Source: Ovis canadensis
Taxonomy: Eukaryota; Chordata; Mammalia; Artiodactyla; Bovidae
Direction of reading: 5' to 3'
NCBI RefSeq assembly: GCF_042477335.2
Contig: NC_091251.1
Location: 30,210,501-30,274,500 of the forward strand
Length of the DNA stretch: 64,000 nt
In this document: positions 45,157 to 56,560 of the stretch, piece after piece
Numbering within the stretch: position 1 is the first letter of the stretch
Layout of the letters: every line of letters begins with the position of its first letter
The notes under the pieces: generated by a model
Seen by the model: only the letters and a program-made list of their open reading frames with translations
What the model was told of the DNA's origin: nothing
Databases searched by the model: none
Translations under genes and position numbers: made by a program

Positions 45157-46190
45157 TTGTCAGTTCAGTTCAGTTGCCCAGTTGTGTCCGACTCTTTCCG
45201 ACCCCATGAATCGCAGCACACCAGGCCTCCCTGTCCATCACCAACTCCCAGAGTTCATCCATACTCATGTCCATCTAATCGGTGATGCCATCCAGCCATC
45301 TCATCCTCTGTCGTCCCCTTCTCCTCCTGCCTCCAACCCCTCCCAGCATCAGAGTCTTTTCCAATGAGTCAGCTCTTCTCATGAGGTGGCCAAAGTACTG
45401 GACTTGCAGCTTTAGCATCAGTTCTTCCAAAGAATACCCAGGACTGATCTCCTTTAGAATAGACTGGTTGGATCTCCTTGCAGTCCAAGGGACTCTCAAG
45501 AGTCTTCTCCAACACCACAGTTCAAAAGCATCAATTCTTCGGCACTCAGCTTTCTTCACAGTCCAACTCTCACATCCATACATGACCACTGGAAAAACCA
45601 TAGCCTTGACTAGATGGACCTTTGTTGGCAAAGTAATGTCTCTGCTTTTGAATATGCTGTCTAGGTTGGTCATAACTTTCCTTCCAAGGAGTAAGCATCT
45701 TTTAATTTCATGGTTGCAGTCACCATCTGCAGTGATCTTGGAGCCCCCAAAAATAAAGTCTGACACTGTTTACACTGTTTCCCCATCTATTTCCCATGAA
45801 GTGATGGGACCAGATGCCACGATCTTAGTTTTCTGAATGTTGAGCTTTAACCCAACATTTTTACTCTCCTTTTTCACTTTCATCAAGAGGCTTTTGAGTT
45901 CCTCTTCACTTCCTGCCATAAGGGTGGTGTCATCTGCATATCTGAGATTATTGATATTTCTCCCGGCAATCTTGATTGCAGCTTGTGCTTCTTCCAGCCC
46001 AGGGTTTCTCATGATGTACTCTGCATATAAGTTAAATAAGCAGAGTGACAATATACAGCCTTGACGTACTCCTTTTCCTATTTGGAACCAGTCTGTTGTT
46101 CCATGTCCAGTTCTAACTGCCACTTCCTGACCTGCATATAGGTTTCTCAAGAGGCAGGTTAGGTGGTCTGGTATTCCCATCTTAGTTGTC
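45157..46190 (-). mobile_element. BovB LINE, 1.0 kb 3' portion, in LRRC49 intron 3
   Basis: Antisense to LRRC49. The minus frame at 45770-46195 holds GMGTTDWFQIGKGVRQGC-type RT sequence and the catalytic RYADDTTLMA. The frame at 45275-45766 holds SKITADGDCNHEIKRCLLLG and the [15 protein letters not shown] 3' domain. It is 5'-truncated near 46190. The two long frames make it one of the better-preserved short copies here. Confidence 0.93.
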
Positions 46191-47604
46191 AACAATTGTT
46201 AGCTCTCTGTAATGTACTAGTGTTAAGCACTGCAAAATACTTACATACAGTACTGTCCTCATCTAGGAATTATTGGATGAGAAGGATAATCCATATAGGC
46301 CTCTCTAGATTGTTCATTTTACATGAACACGTGGCAATTTTGAATATTAGCTTTCTTTTTTTGTTTTGTAATTTTTAGACTTTCCTCTTGGGCCCAGCTA
46401 CTCTGACATCACTTTTCTGTTTCCTATATCTTGAATTCTTCCCTTGGTCAATTGCTGGACATGACATCAACCTAACCACTGTTCCACAGTGCAGAGAGCA
46501 TCTGTCTTCCCTTCTTTGGTTCAGTTCAGTACATATCTATTGAGTATGTTCTGTGTGCCAGACACTGTATTGGGCTCAGAGCTATCGATGTGAACCTGAA
46601 AATTTTCAGGTAGAATTTTCTTGTATTTACATTGTGAACTTCTTTTACATGTTTGATAATAACTCTTAAATTTGTTTTCTGACTCGTGAGCCAAACTTAA
46701 ATACTTTTCCCAAGGTATTCTTGAGTTAGAGGATGAAGTTGGTAGACAGATTTGGGTATGTCTGGCTGAATAAATTTATTTTAGTGTTTAAGTATTTCTA
46801 GATATTTGCTAATGAGGAAATAGTATAGAGGCACTGAATTTTGTGAACCTGAAAGATGAATAAAGTCCTATACATAAATAATGACCTGTAAAATACAAAT
46901 TAATTCCTTAGGGAAAAATAAACCTATTTTTTTCATTAAAATATATTATTCAAAATCATTCTCTCTAAAATTTATACCTGATTGTTTCCAAATGTGCCTC
47001 CTTCCTAGTTCCAGGCAGTTTCATGCAAAGAAGGCCTCACAGTGTAGCTGTGTTCTTGACTTCTGTACTTACTGTCTTCCTCCAAAGGCACAAAACTTTG
47101 GAAAAGTTTTAAATAGCAATTTATCAGGAAAAATGAGGGAATCTCTATCTAATAAACTGCATTTTGATACTGAATTATTATAATTAATTTTACTTCATTT
47201 CATATTTTTTATATTTTTCAAAATTAATTGAACATACACCATAAATTAACCAGTGGTACTCTCAGCCCAAAGTAAAGATTCTCTTTGTTTTAGTTAGGCT
47301 ACTTGGTCTTAAACTTGGTGTATGATTTCTTTTAGGCATTTTATATTAATGTTAAGAGTTAAGCCCTATATCCTTGAAATTTTGTAAGAGTCAGGAACTG
47401 CTATACAGTAAAATCTCAGTTCCAGACCTTCATTGATTAAATCCCTTGAATAAAAATGGCAAAATATGTATATATAGAGAAAGAGGTAGTGCTTGACTCT
47501 TAAGATCATGATGAATCATGAAAAATACAAAATCAGGATTTTGATTGCCAACACAGTCTTAAAGATAAGGCTGAGTGGGCAAGCATATGAACATGTACTG
47601 TATT

Positions 47605-47722
47605 ATCCATCTATTCAGCCAACCATCTGTCCATCCCCCTGCCCGTCTCTCTGTCCAACTTTCTCTCTATCCATCCACTCACCCATCCTTCTCATCTATC
47701 CCTCCATCCATCATATATCTAG
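47605..47722 (+). repeat. (CATC/TCCA)n degenerate simple repeat
   Basis: Repeated 'ccatc', 'tccatcc' and 'tctatcc' units with interruptions, ending 'ccctccatccatcat'. Confidence 0.75.
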
Positions 47723-48512
47723 GGTGTGGTGTAGTAAAGACTCATACCAAATATATACCATTATGCCTTTCAACACTTTGGGATTCTAATTATGAAAGAA
47801 TTCATTCAGAATTTTTATACTAAAATGCAAATATTTCTGATGTTCTTTTTTAACAGAAATAACATTCACAAAACAGAGTTCTGATTAACTCTCAGTAAAT
47901 TGGAAAATCAGTTAATTTAATGATTGCCTACTGACTTTAGATTCCGCAAAGAATAAAAAGAATATAAAATGAGCTCCATTTCTCCAGGAGCTTATAAATT
48001 TAATTAGGAAGACAAAAGCTATTATTTGGTACATTAAATAGTGATATATGAAATTACCAATAACAGGAAATATTTCAATTAAAATTTTGCTTTAAAGCAG
48101 GATGAAACAGTCCACATATATATATGTTTGGGTGTTTGATACATACATCTACTATATGTATATGTGTGTGGGTATTTATTGTGGATGTTTCAATTGCAGA
48201 TCATTCTGGTTCCCAGTTGTTTAGAGGGTCTTGTTTGTGTATTTTAAGGCCTTTCTATCTCATCATTCTCATATTCTGCTATTTATTGTAAGATGTATGT
48301 CATACTGATCATGATAGTAAACTCATCATGCAGATCATGATTTTGACTTCTGTGTGTGATAAGAGGTGGCAAGAGGAAGGATGAAGTTCCTTTATTCACT
48401 GACTGTAAGTGAAATTTACTCCTTGATTATTGCCTCTACATCCCAAATCTTATTAAATTTAAATGTGCTTTCTAAATTGAGCACTGGCTTGAAGCCTTAA
48501 CAAAGTAATTTT

Positions 48513-48547
48513 AAAAACCTAACTCTAAAAAAAAAAAACCTAACTCT
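48513..48547. repeat. A-run flanked by a short direct duplication
   Basis: ACCTAACTCT occurs on both sides of a run of A residues (48517-48526 and 48538-48547), leaving little but poly(A) between the copies. Confidence 0.75.
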
Positions 48548-50246
48548 GACACTAATGAGGGAAATCAAGCTTGTTTATTGTTTGGAGCTTTTCCTTTATT
48601 ATTTTCACTGACCAGTTAATCCTTTATCAGTTGATCCTTACTTACTCTAGTTTTTGTTTTTTTAACTATTCAGTTTTTGATTTCCAAATCAATTTACTGA
48701 CTTATCGTTGCTTGGGTATTTTGCTAGCAACTGGTCCTGTCACAAGACCAGTTCATTTATGAACATGATCTTTGTTCTGAATGCTTGTACTCTAGAATAT
48801 CATTTTTATTTATCTTGGTATTTCATGGTATTCAGAAAAGTGGGGTGTGAGCACTAGTATTCTGTTGAATAAGCCAGGTTTGTGCACTTTGGTGCATATC
48901 TTGCACACCTGGAGAGGTTAGCAGATACCATTGCTTTACAGCTCTTTAATATGATATGTGTGGAACTTGATTTTCAGATGGCCTCCCAGAGAATGATAGC
49001 TTCCTGTATTTAGGTTCATCTCTTTGTCTTATCAGTCAGTTTAAGCAGTAGAATTCTGTGGCACTTTAGGTTCTATTTTATTGCTTTTCGCTTCCATCAA
49101 CATCGGTTGCTGCTTTCAGGAAATTTTCTCTTGGTAGAAGAAAATAGTTCCTTCTGGTGTTCAAATTGGTACCTTTGACCCATTTCTCAAGTCTTACTTC
49201 ACTTCTGGAGCTTCTCAGCATCTTTTATTAACTATTCTACATTCTTCTAGGTCTTTAGAACATATCTTAATATCCACCTCCACTGAAACCCATCTGTGAT
49301 CTTCTTTAAGTGAAAAATAACCAGACACATTTATGTGTGAATATATACGTAGGTATTGTTTTTTTATTCTATTTTATTTATTTTATGTTTTGTGCATGTT
49401 GTTCTGTACAGTTTATTACTTTCATATGCCCACTAGATTGAAAGCTACTTAATGGAAGGGTCAACATCAAACCATCAGCTTATCGGTCTCATAGGGGTGT
49501 CAAATACCTGTTAGACCCTAACGAAAAACCTAACTGCAAATGTACAAGATTTATTGACTCCACTTTGGTCTCTGCAGTATTCTCTACCAATAGTAGCTGA
49601 ACATACAAAGAAAAAAGGATGATTCGAGGTTTACATTTGCTATCCAAAACTACTTTCTCTATATTTCTCTAAAGTCATGTACTGTGTAGCTTTGTGATAA
49701 ATTTTTTGATATTTTGAAGGAGATGGAAGAGTAATAAGTCCTTCGCCTCATAATAAATCATCCTGCATCTCATCCACAACAAATGTGACAGAACTATGTG
49801 GGCTGGAAATGAAAACTGCCACGAGCTCCTTATCAGCATTTGGAGATTGTTCCATTCAGACACCTTCAAAGTCCAGAATCCGGCAGGGCTGTCATAGTGC
49901 TGGCCCAAATGTATCTGGTAATGAGGGAACTATCATCTCAGTTACAAGAGAATTAAGATATAGTATTAGGAGTCAGGATTATAAGGGATAAATGTAGCAC
50001 TAGCGTAGTCCTGTACTTTCAACCAATCTACAAGGCAAGGGAGAAATCATTTGATATGTATAGAACACACAGTTTAGACCTGAGGAGGAAAACAAGCTGA
50101 ACTTTAGTTTCAAATACAGAGAGCTATAGAAGCTGTGTTTTCTAGAAAGGATATTGGTAGGTGCCAAAGTTCTCCAAATATAAGGTGATTTTAGTTTCAA
50201 AATCTGATTTTTCTTATTCAAGTAATTTGTATATTATTTTTAATAG

Positions 50247-50349
50247 GTGATCATATTAATTTGGTGAGCTCCTCAATGCCTTCATTTCCCATTCTCCAAC
50301 GTTCTTCTGAAGAGAAAATTCTTTACTCAGACAGGTTGACCCTAGAAAG
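50247..50349 (+). CDS. LRRC49: LRRC49 coding exon 4
   Basis: 103 bp, phase 1 in and phase 2 out. With the split first codon it reads GDHINLVSSSMPSFPILQRS then SEEKILYSDRLTLE plus AG, closely matching human GDHINLVSSSLSSFPILQRS. The acceptor is TTTTAATAG|GTG and the donor GAAAG|GTGAGG. It links the N-terminal tail to the repeat domain. The exon is intact. Confidence 0.95.
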
Positions 50350-50689
50350 GTGAGGACAACTTATTTAATTTTTTTGACTAGATGATATATAGATATAGTA
50401 CAAGATTTGAAAGGTACAAAAGTCTCTCTTCCTCCCCCTTGTTTTTCAGCCATTTAGTTCTCCTACCTAGGTATAATTGCTGTTGCCAATTTTAAATTTA
50501 TCCTTCCAGGAGTATGAAGAGAAATTTTATATCTGTGGAATGTAAAGGAGCTTGACTACACTCCAAAAGAGTACTATAGAGGTTCTAAAATATGATATTG
50601 ATAAAAATGGGTTTTAGGATAGGAAAAAAACTTCAAAATATACTCCTCCGATGGGCTTCTCAGCACTGTTCAGTTGAGTTCCCTTTTAC

Positions 50690-51165
50690 CTTATTGGCCT
50701 CACCTGCTCCTAGTCTGGCCTTCACTCACCCTGCTGCTGCATACCTGCTTCTTGAATACACCAAGAGTGCTTAAACCTCAGGAGTTCTGCATTTGCGGTT
50801 CCCTCTGCCTGGAATGCTATTTCACCATGTATCAGTAGGCTCACTTTCTTGCCTCCATCAGATCTTTCCTGCAATGTCACCACCTAGGGATAGCCTTCCC
50901 TGCCCGACTCTCCAAAGCAGCAACTCCTTCAGCCCTGACAGTTCCAGCACCTTTCTCTGCCTTTTCTTCTCAGCACTTATCACTCCCTCACATGTTAAGT
51001 ATTTAACTTAGCACACTTATTGTTGTTCACTGTTTGTCTCCTCCGAGTAGAATGTAAACTCCACAGACATGGGGAGTTTTGTTCCGTTCTGTATCCCCAG
51101 CACCTAAAACAAAGCCCCGTACAAAATGAACCCTTCACAAATTTTGAATGAATACATGTGTTTAG
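50690..51165 (+). repeat. L2 3' end in LRRC49 intron 4
   Basis: 'gttccctctgcctggaatgc', 'gatagccttccctgcccgac', 'ctcagcacttatcactccct', 'gtagaatgtaaactccacag' and 'tgtatccccagcacctaaaa' are textbook L2 3' phrases in order. Confidence 0.85.
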
Positions 51166-51734
51166 GGCTTAATCCCTATCTTTAAATCTAGGAAAGTATC
51201 TGCAGTAGAATGATGGATGAAGGATTTCAACCTTACTTTAGCGTTATAACCAGCAGAGAAACCTTCTCTGCTGTGCATACTTTTAGCTCAGCAGTACGTA
51301 TCTAACAGCAAGGCGTGAAGCAAACTTTCTAGCTTAGCAATGCCTGAGCAGTGTTTATCTCAGTGGGTTAATGGCAAGCGCATTTCTCTGGTTATGTGAC
51401 ATGGTTCCTTGAATCATCTCAACCTTTCCCACAGAAGGCAATTACACTGAGTGTTTTCTGATGGTTAACTTTATATGAAATAATTAATCCTGGAGTTTTT
51501 TTTTTAATACTATGAGCGTTAGACTTACTTTTAATAACTACCCTTGCCAAAGTATATCGGTTTTTATATGAGTGATTTACAATTAGATCTAGAATGCTTG
51601 GTTCATGAAGGCAAACAGTGGTTCTGTTTTTCTTCTTCTCATGGTGTGGGCACACAAAGATACTACTATTAATATTCTTGAGAAGAGGCAGACTGCTGAA
51701 TCAGAACCTTACTAACTTTAAACATGTTTTCTAG

Positions 51735-51938
51735 GCAGAAGCTGACTGTGTGTCCTATTATTGATGGGGAAGAGCACCTTCGTCTCCTGAACTTTCAGCA
51801 CAATTCTATAACTCAGATCCAGAATATCTCCAATCTGCAGAGGCTAATATTCTTGGATCTATATGATAATCAGATTGAAGAAATTAGTGGACTTTCTACT
51901 CTGAGATCTCTCCGTGTCCTTCTGTTGGGGAAAAACAG
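51735..51938 (+). CDS. LRRC49: LRRC49 coding exon 5 (first leucine-rich repeats)
   Basis: 204 bp, phase 2 in and out. It encodes RQKLTVCPIIDGEEHLRLLN, then FQHNSITQIQNISNLQRLIF, LDLYDNQIEEISGLSTLRSL and RVLLLGKNR. Three SDS22-like 22-residue leucine-rich repeats are visible: HLRLLNFQHNSITQI, RLIFLDLYDNQIEEI and the start of SLRVLLLGKNR. The human match is close (IINGEDHLRLLNFQHNFITR). The acceptor is TTTTCTAG|GCA and the donor ACAG|GTAATC. The next exon should start with IKKISNLENL; I did not find it before 64000, so the window ends inside this intron. In all, 500 coding bases (166 codons plus two bases) are present across five exons with no frame break. Confidence 0.96.
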
Positions 51939-52146
51939 GTAATCATTATAGATCAGTCACTGTTTGTTATACTTCGGACTAACGTTGAGTCCTCCTGTGG
52001 TCTCTAGATGGCAACTCAACACTGAATAATACTTAAGAACCTAACAGACTAGTGTTTTTGAAAGACTGTTTGATTGGGTTAAGATTCATTTATAATTTGT
52101 TTTATGAGTTTCATATTGACAGTTATTCAAACCAAATAACATTTAT

Positions 52147-52345
52147 TGAAAGTGAAAGTCACTCAGCCATGTCTGACTCTTTGCCACCCCACGGACTATA
52201 CTATCCATGGAATTCTCCAGGCCAGAATACTGAAGTGGGTAGCCTTTCCATTCTCCAGGGCATCTTCTCAACCCAGGGATCGAACCCAGGTCTCCTGCAT
52301 TGCAGGTGGTCTCTTTACCGTCTGAGCCACCAGGGAAGCCGAAGT
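52147..52345 (-). mobile_element. Bov-tA SINE in LRRC49 intron 5
   Basis: 'gtgaaagtcactcagccatg', 'ggaattctccaggccagaat', 'gatcgaacccaggtctcctg' and 'gagccaccagggaagcc'. Confidence 0.9.
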
Positions 52346-52545
52346 TTTGGCTGACTCTTTGTGACCCCATGGACTGTAGGCCACCAGGCTTCTCTGTCCA
52401 AGGGATTCTCCAGGAAAGTATACTGGAGTGGGTTGTCATGCCCTCCTCCAGGGTATCTTCCCAACCCAGGGATCAAACCCATGTCTCTTATGTCTCCTGT
52501 AATGGCAGGTGGCTTCTTTACCACTAGCGCCACCTGGGAGGCCCA
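52346..52545 (-). mobile_element. Second Bov-tA SINE, same orientation
   Basis: Directly follows the first: 'gaccccatggactgtaggcc', 'gtatactggagtgggttgtc', 'gggatcaaacccatgtctct' and 'gcgccacctgggaggccc'. Confidence 0.88.
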
Positions 52546-53036
52546 TACATTTATTAAGTACATATTATTTCCATTGCTTTCCAGAGCCATATCATATGTG
52601 GGAGTAAACAACAGACTTTGGCCTTTATGGTTTTTTAGGCTACATTTTAAATATGTGTATTCACATTAAGCTTATGTGTTTCACTTGTGATTCTCAGTGC
52701 TTAACTAAGGGTGGGCATTTGATACTTTGTGACTGTCAAATTATAGTCAGCTATCTGTATCCAGTTTTTCATCCACAGCTTTAACTGAGGATCAAAAAAC
52801 ACTTGAAAAAAATATTCCAGAAAGTTCCAAAAAAGTAAATCTTGAATTTACTGTGTTCCTGGAGACTATGTAGCATTTACATTGTAGTACATATTATAAG
52901 TAGTCTAGAGATGATTTAAAGTGTACATATACTCTGCCATTTCACATAAGGGATTTAAACACTTGCAGATTTTGTTACTGATCCTGCCCAAAATAGATAC
53001 CCTATGTCCAAGGGCAAAGGAGAAGCCCCAGCAAGA

Positions 53037-53795
53037 CAGTTCAGTTCAGTTTAGTCCCTCCGTTGTGTCTGACTCTTTGTGACCCCACAGACTGCAGCAC
53101 ACCAGGCATCCCCGTTACCAACTCCCGGAGTTTACTCAAACTCATGTCCATCGAGTCAGTGATGGCATCCAACCATGTCATCCTCTGTCATCCCCTTCTT
53201 CTCCTGCCTTCAATCTTTCCCAGCATCAGGATCTTTTCATATGAATCAGGTCTTTGCATCAGGTGGCCAAAGTATTGGAGTTTCAGCTTCATCATCAGTC
53301 CTTCCAATGAATATATAGGACTAATTTCCTTTAGGATGGGCTAGTTGGATCTCCTTGCATTCCAAGGGACTCTCAAGAGTCTTCTCCAGCACCACAGTTC
53401 AAAAGCATCAAATCTTCAGTGCTCAGCTTTCTTTATAGTCCAAATTTCACATCCATACATGACTACTGGAAAAACCATAGCTTTGACTAGATGGACCTTT
53501 GTTGGCAAAGCAGTGTCTCTGCTTTTTGATATGCTGTCTAGCTTGGTCATAACTTTTCTTCCAAGGAGCAAGTGTCTTTTAATTTCATGGGTGCAGTCAC
53601 CATCTGCAATGATTTTGAAGCCCAAGAAAATAAAGTCGGCCACTGTTTCCACTGTTTGCCAGGAAGTGGTGGGACCAGATATCTTAGTTTTCTGAATGTG
53701 ACTTTTAAGCCAACTTTTTCACTCTCCTCTTTCACTTTCATCAAGAGGCTCTTTAGTTCTTCTTTGCTTTCTGCCATAAGGGTGGTGTCTGCCAT
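53037..53795 (-). mobile_element. BovB 3' portion, antisense, joined to a plus-strand BovB
   Basis: Starts at the TTCAG tail (53039-53053) and runs to 'cataagggtggtgtc' near 53790, where the sequence changes abruptly into the 5' region of the plus-strand BovB. Frames with DFIFLGFKIIADGDCTHEIK (53416-53652) are visible. Confidence 0.9.
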
Positions 53796-53854
53796 AAGCA
53801 AGACTGTAGGAGGGGCGAAATTGCATTTAGAATCAAACCCCTTACCCTCCAGAG

Positions 53855-54290
53855 ATCCTCAGAGGGCTCAAACAAACCTGTGTGTACCAGAACCTAAAGA
53901 CCCCACAGAGACTGAGCCAGAACTGTGTTTGAGTGTCTCCTACAAAGGTACAGGTCAGCAGTGGTCTGACACAGGGGCAGGGCCTCTGGGTGCAGCAGAC
54001 CTGGGTATGGCATAAGCCCTCTTGGAGGAGATTGCCATTAACCCCCCTCTAGAGCCACCAGAACTTACACAGGACTGGGGAAACAGACTCTTGGAGGGTA
54101 CAAACAGAACCTTGTATGCACCAGGACCCAGGAGAAAGGAGTAGTGACTCCACAAGAAACTGACCCAGACTTGCCTGTCAGTGTCCAGGAGTCTCTGACA
54201 GAGGCGTGGGTTGGCAGTGGTCTGCTGCAGGGTCGGGGGTGCTGAGTTTGGCAGTACGTGCACAGGACCTTTTGAATGAGGTTCCCATTA
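53855..54290 (+). repeat. Two diverged tandem units in the BovB 5'UTR
   Basis: Unit 1 (about 53855-54050) and unit 2 (about 54090-54290) share the order 'gagggctcaaacaaacc' or 'gagggtacaaacagaacc', 'gactgagccagaact' or 'actgacccagacttg', 'cagtggtctg', and a closing 'gattgccattaac' or 'ggttcccattat'. Confidence 0.65.
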
Positions 54291-56403
54291 TCTTCATTAC
54301 CTCCACCATAGTTGACCTCAGGTCAAACAACAGGGAGGGAATACAGCCCTGACCATCAACAGAAAACTGGATTAAAGATTTACTGAACATGGCCCTGCCC
54401 ATCAGAACAAGACCCAGTTTCCCCAAACTCAGTCTGTCCCATCAGGAAGCTTCCATAAGCCTCTTATCCTTATCCATCAGAGGGCAGACAGATTGAAAAC
54501 CACAATCACAGAAAATTAACCGAACTGATCACATGGACCACAGCCCTGTCTAATTCAATGAAACTATGAGCCATGCCGTGTAGGGCCACCAAAGATGGAC
54601 TGGTCATGGTGGAGAGTTCTGACAAAACGTGGTCCACTGGAGAAGGGAATGGCAAACGACTTCAGTATTCTTGCCTTGGGAACCCCATGAGCAGTTATGA
54701 AAAGGCAAAAAGATAGGACACTGCAAGATGAACTCCCCAGGTCAGTAGGTGCCCAATATGCTATGGAAGATCAGTGGAGAAATAACTCCAGAAAGAATGA
54801 AGAGACGGAGCCAAAGCAAAAACAACACCCATTGGTGGTTGTGACTGGTAATGGAAGTAAAGTCTGATGCTGTAAAGAGCAATATTGCATAGGAACGTGG
54901 AATGTTAGGTCCATGAATCAAGGCAAATTGGAAGCGGTCAAACAGCAGATGGCAAGAGTAAGCATCGACATTTTAGGAGTCAGTGACCTAAAATGGACTA
55001 GAACGGGTTAATTTAATTCAGATGACCATTATATCTACTACTGTGGGCAAGAATTCCTAAGAAGAAATCGAGTAGCCATCGTGGTCAACAAAAGAGTCCG
55101 AAATGCAGTACTTGGATGCAATCTCAAAAATGACAGAATGATCTCTGTTTGTCTCCAAGGCAAACCATGCAATATCACAGTAATCTAAGTCTATGCCCCG
55201 ACCAGTAATGCTGAGGAAGCTGAAGTTGAACGGTTCTATGAAGACCTTCAAGGCCTTCTAGAACTAACACCCCCAAAAGATGTCCTTTTCATTATAGGGA
55301 ATTGGAATGCGAAAGTAGGAAGTCGAGAGATACCTGGAGTAATAGGCAAATTTGGCTCTGGAGTACAAAATGAAGCAGGGAAAAGGCTAACTAAGAGTTT
55401 TGCCAAGAGAAGACACTGGTCATAGCAAACATCCTCTTCCAACAACACAAGAGAAGACTCTATATATTGACATCACCAGATGGTCAACACCGAAATCAGA
55501 TTGATTATATTCTTTGCAGCCAAAGATGGAGAGGCTCTATACAGTCATCCAAAACAAGACCAGGAGCTGACTGTGGCTCAGATCATGAACTTCTTGTTGC
55601 CAAACTCAGACTTAATTTGAAGAAAGTAGGGAAAACCAGTAGACCATTCAGGTATGACCTAAATCAAACCCCTTATGTGTATACAGTGGAAGTGACAAAT
55701 AGATTCAAGGGATTAGATCTGATAGAGTGCCTGAAGAAGTATGGGCAGAGGTTCGTGACATTGTACAAGAGGCAGTGATCAAGACCATTCCCAAGAAAAA
55801 GAAATGTAAAAAGACAATGTGGTTGTCTGAGGAGGCCTTACAAATAGCTGAAAAAAGAAGAGATGATAAAGGCAAAGAAGAAAAGGAAAGATATAAGCAT
55901 CTGAATGCAGAGTTCCAAAGAATAGCAAGGAGGGATAAGAAAGCCTTCCTCAGTGATCAATGCAAAGAAATAGAGGATAAAAATAGAGTGGCAAAGACTA
56001 AAGATCTCTTCAAGAAAATTAGAGATACCAAGGGAACATTTCATGCAAAGATGGGCACAATAAAGGACAGAAATGATATGGACGTAACAGAAGCAGAAGA
56101 TATTAAGAAGAGGTGGCAAGAATACACAGAACTGTACAAAAAAGATCTTCACAACCCAGATAATCACAATGGTGTGATCACTCACCTAGAGCGAAACATC
56201 CTGGAATGTGAAGTCAAGTGGGCCTTAGAAAGCATCACTACAAACAAAGCTAGTGGAGGTGATGTAATTCCAGTTGAGCTGTTTCAGATCCTGAAAGGTG
56301 ATGCTGTGAAAGTGCTTCATTCAATATGCCAGCAAATTTGGAAAACTCATCAGTGGCCACAGGACTGGAAAAGGTCAGTTTTCATTCCAATCCCAAAGAA
56401 AGG

Positions 56404-56560
56404 CAATGCCATTTCCTTCTCCAATGTGGGAAAGTGAAGCCTCTCAGTCGTGTCTGACTCTTAGTGACCCCATGGACTGCAGCCCACCAGGCTCCCCTGT
56501 CCATGGGATTTTCCAGGCAGGAGTACTGGAGTGGGTTGCCGTTGCCTTTGACTGTATGGA
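56404..56560 (-). mobile_element. Bov-A SINE monomer inside the BovB RT
   Basis: 'gccatttccttctccaatgt', 'gcctctcagtcgtgtctgac', 'catggactgcagcccaccag' and 'tactggagtgggttgccgt'. It replaces, rather than simply interrupts, a segment of the RT. Confidence 0.88.

Larger units (their letters stand above)
46191..50246. other. LRRC49 intron 3, mostly unique sequence
   Basis: Four kilobases of AT-rich intron with an ancient repeat near 46510-46590, a TCCA-type run (47605-47722), AT/GT-rich microsatellite-like text near 48117-48175, and a poly(A) patch at 48527-48538. No other exon was recognised. Confidence 0.5.
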
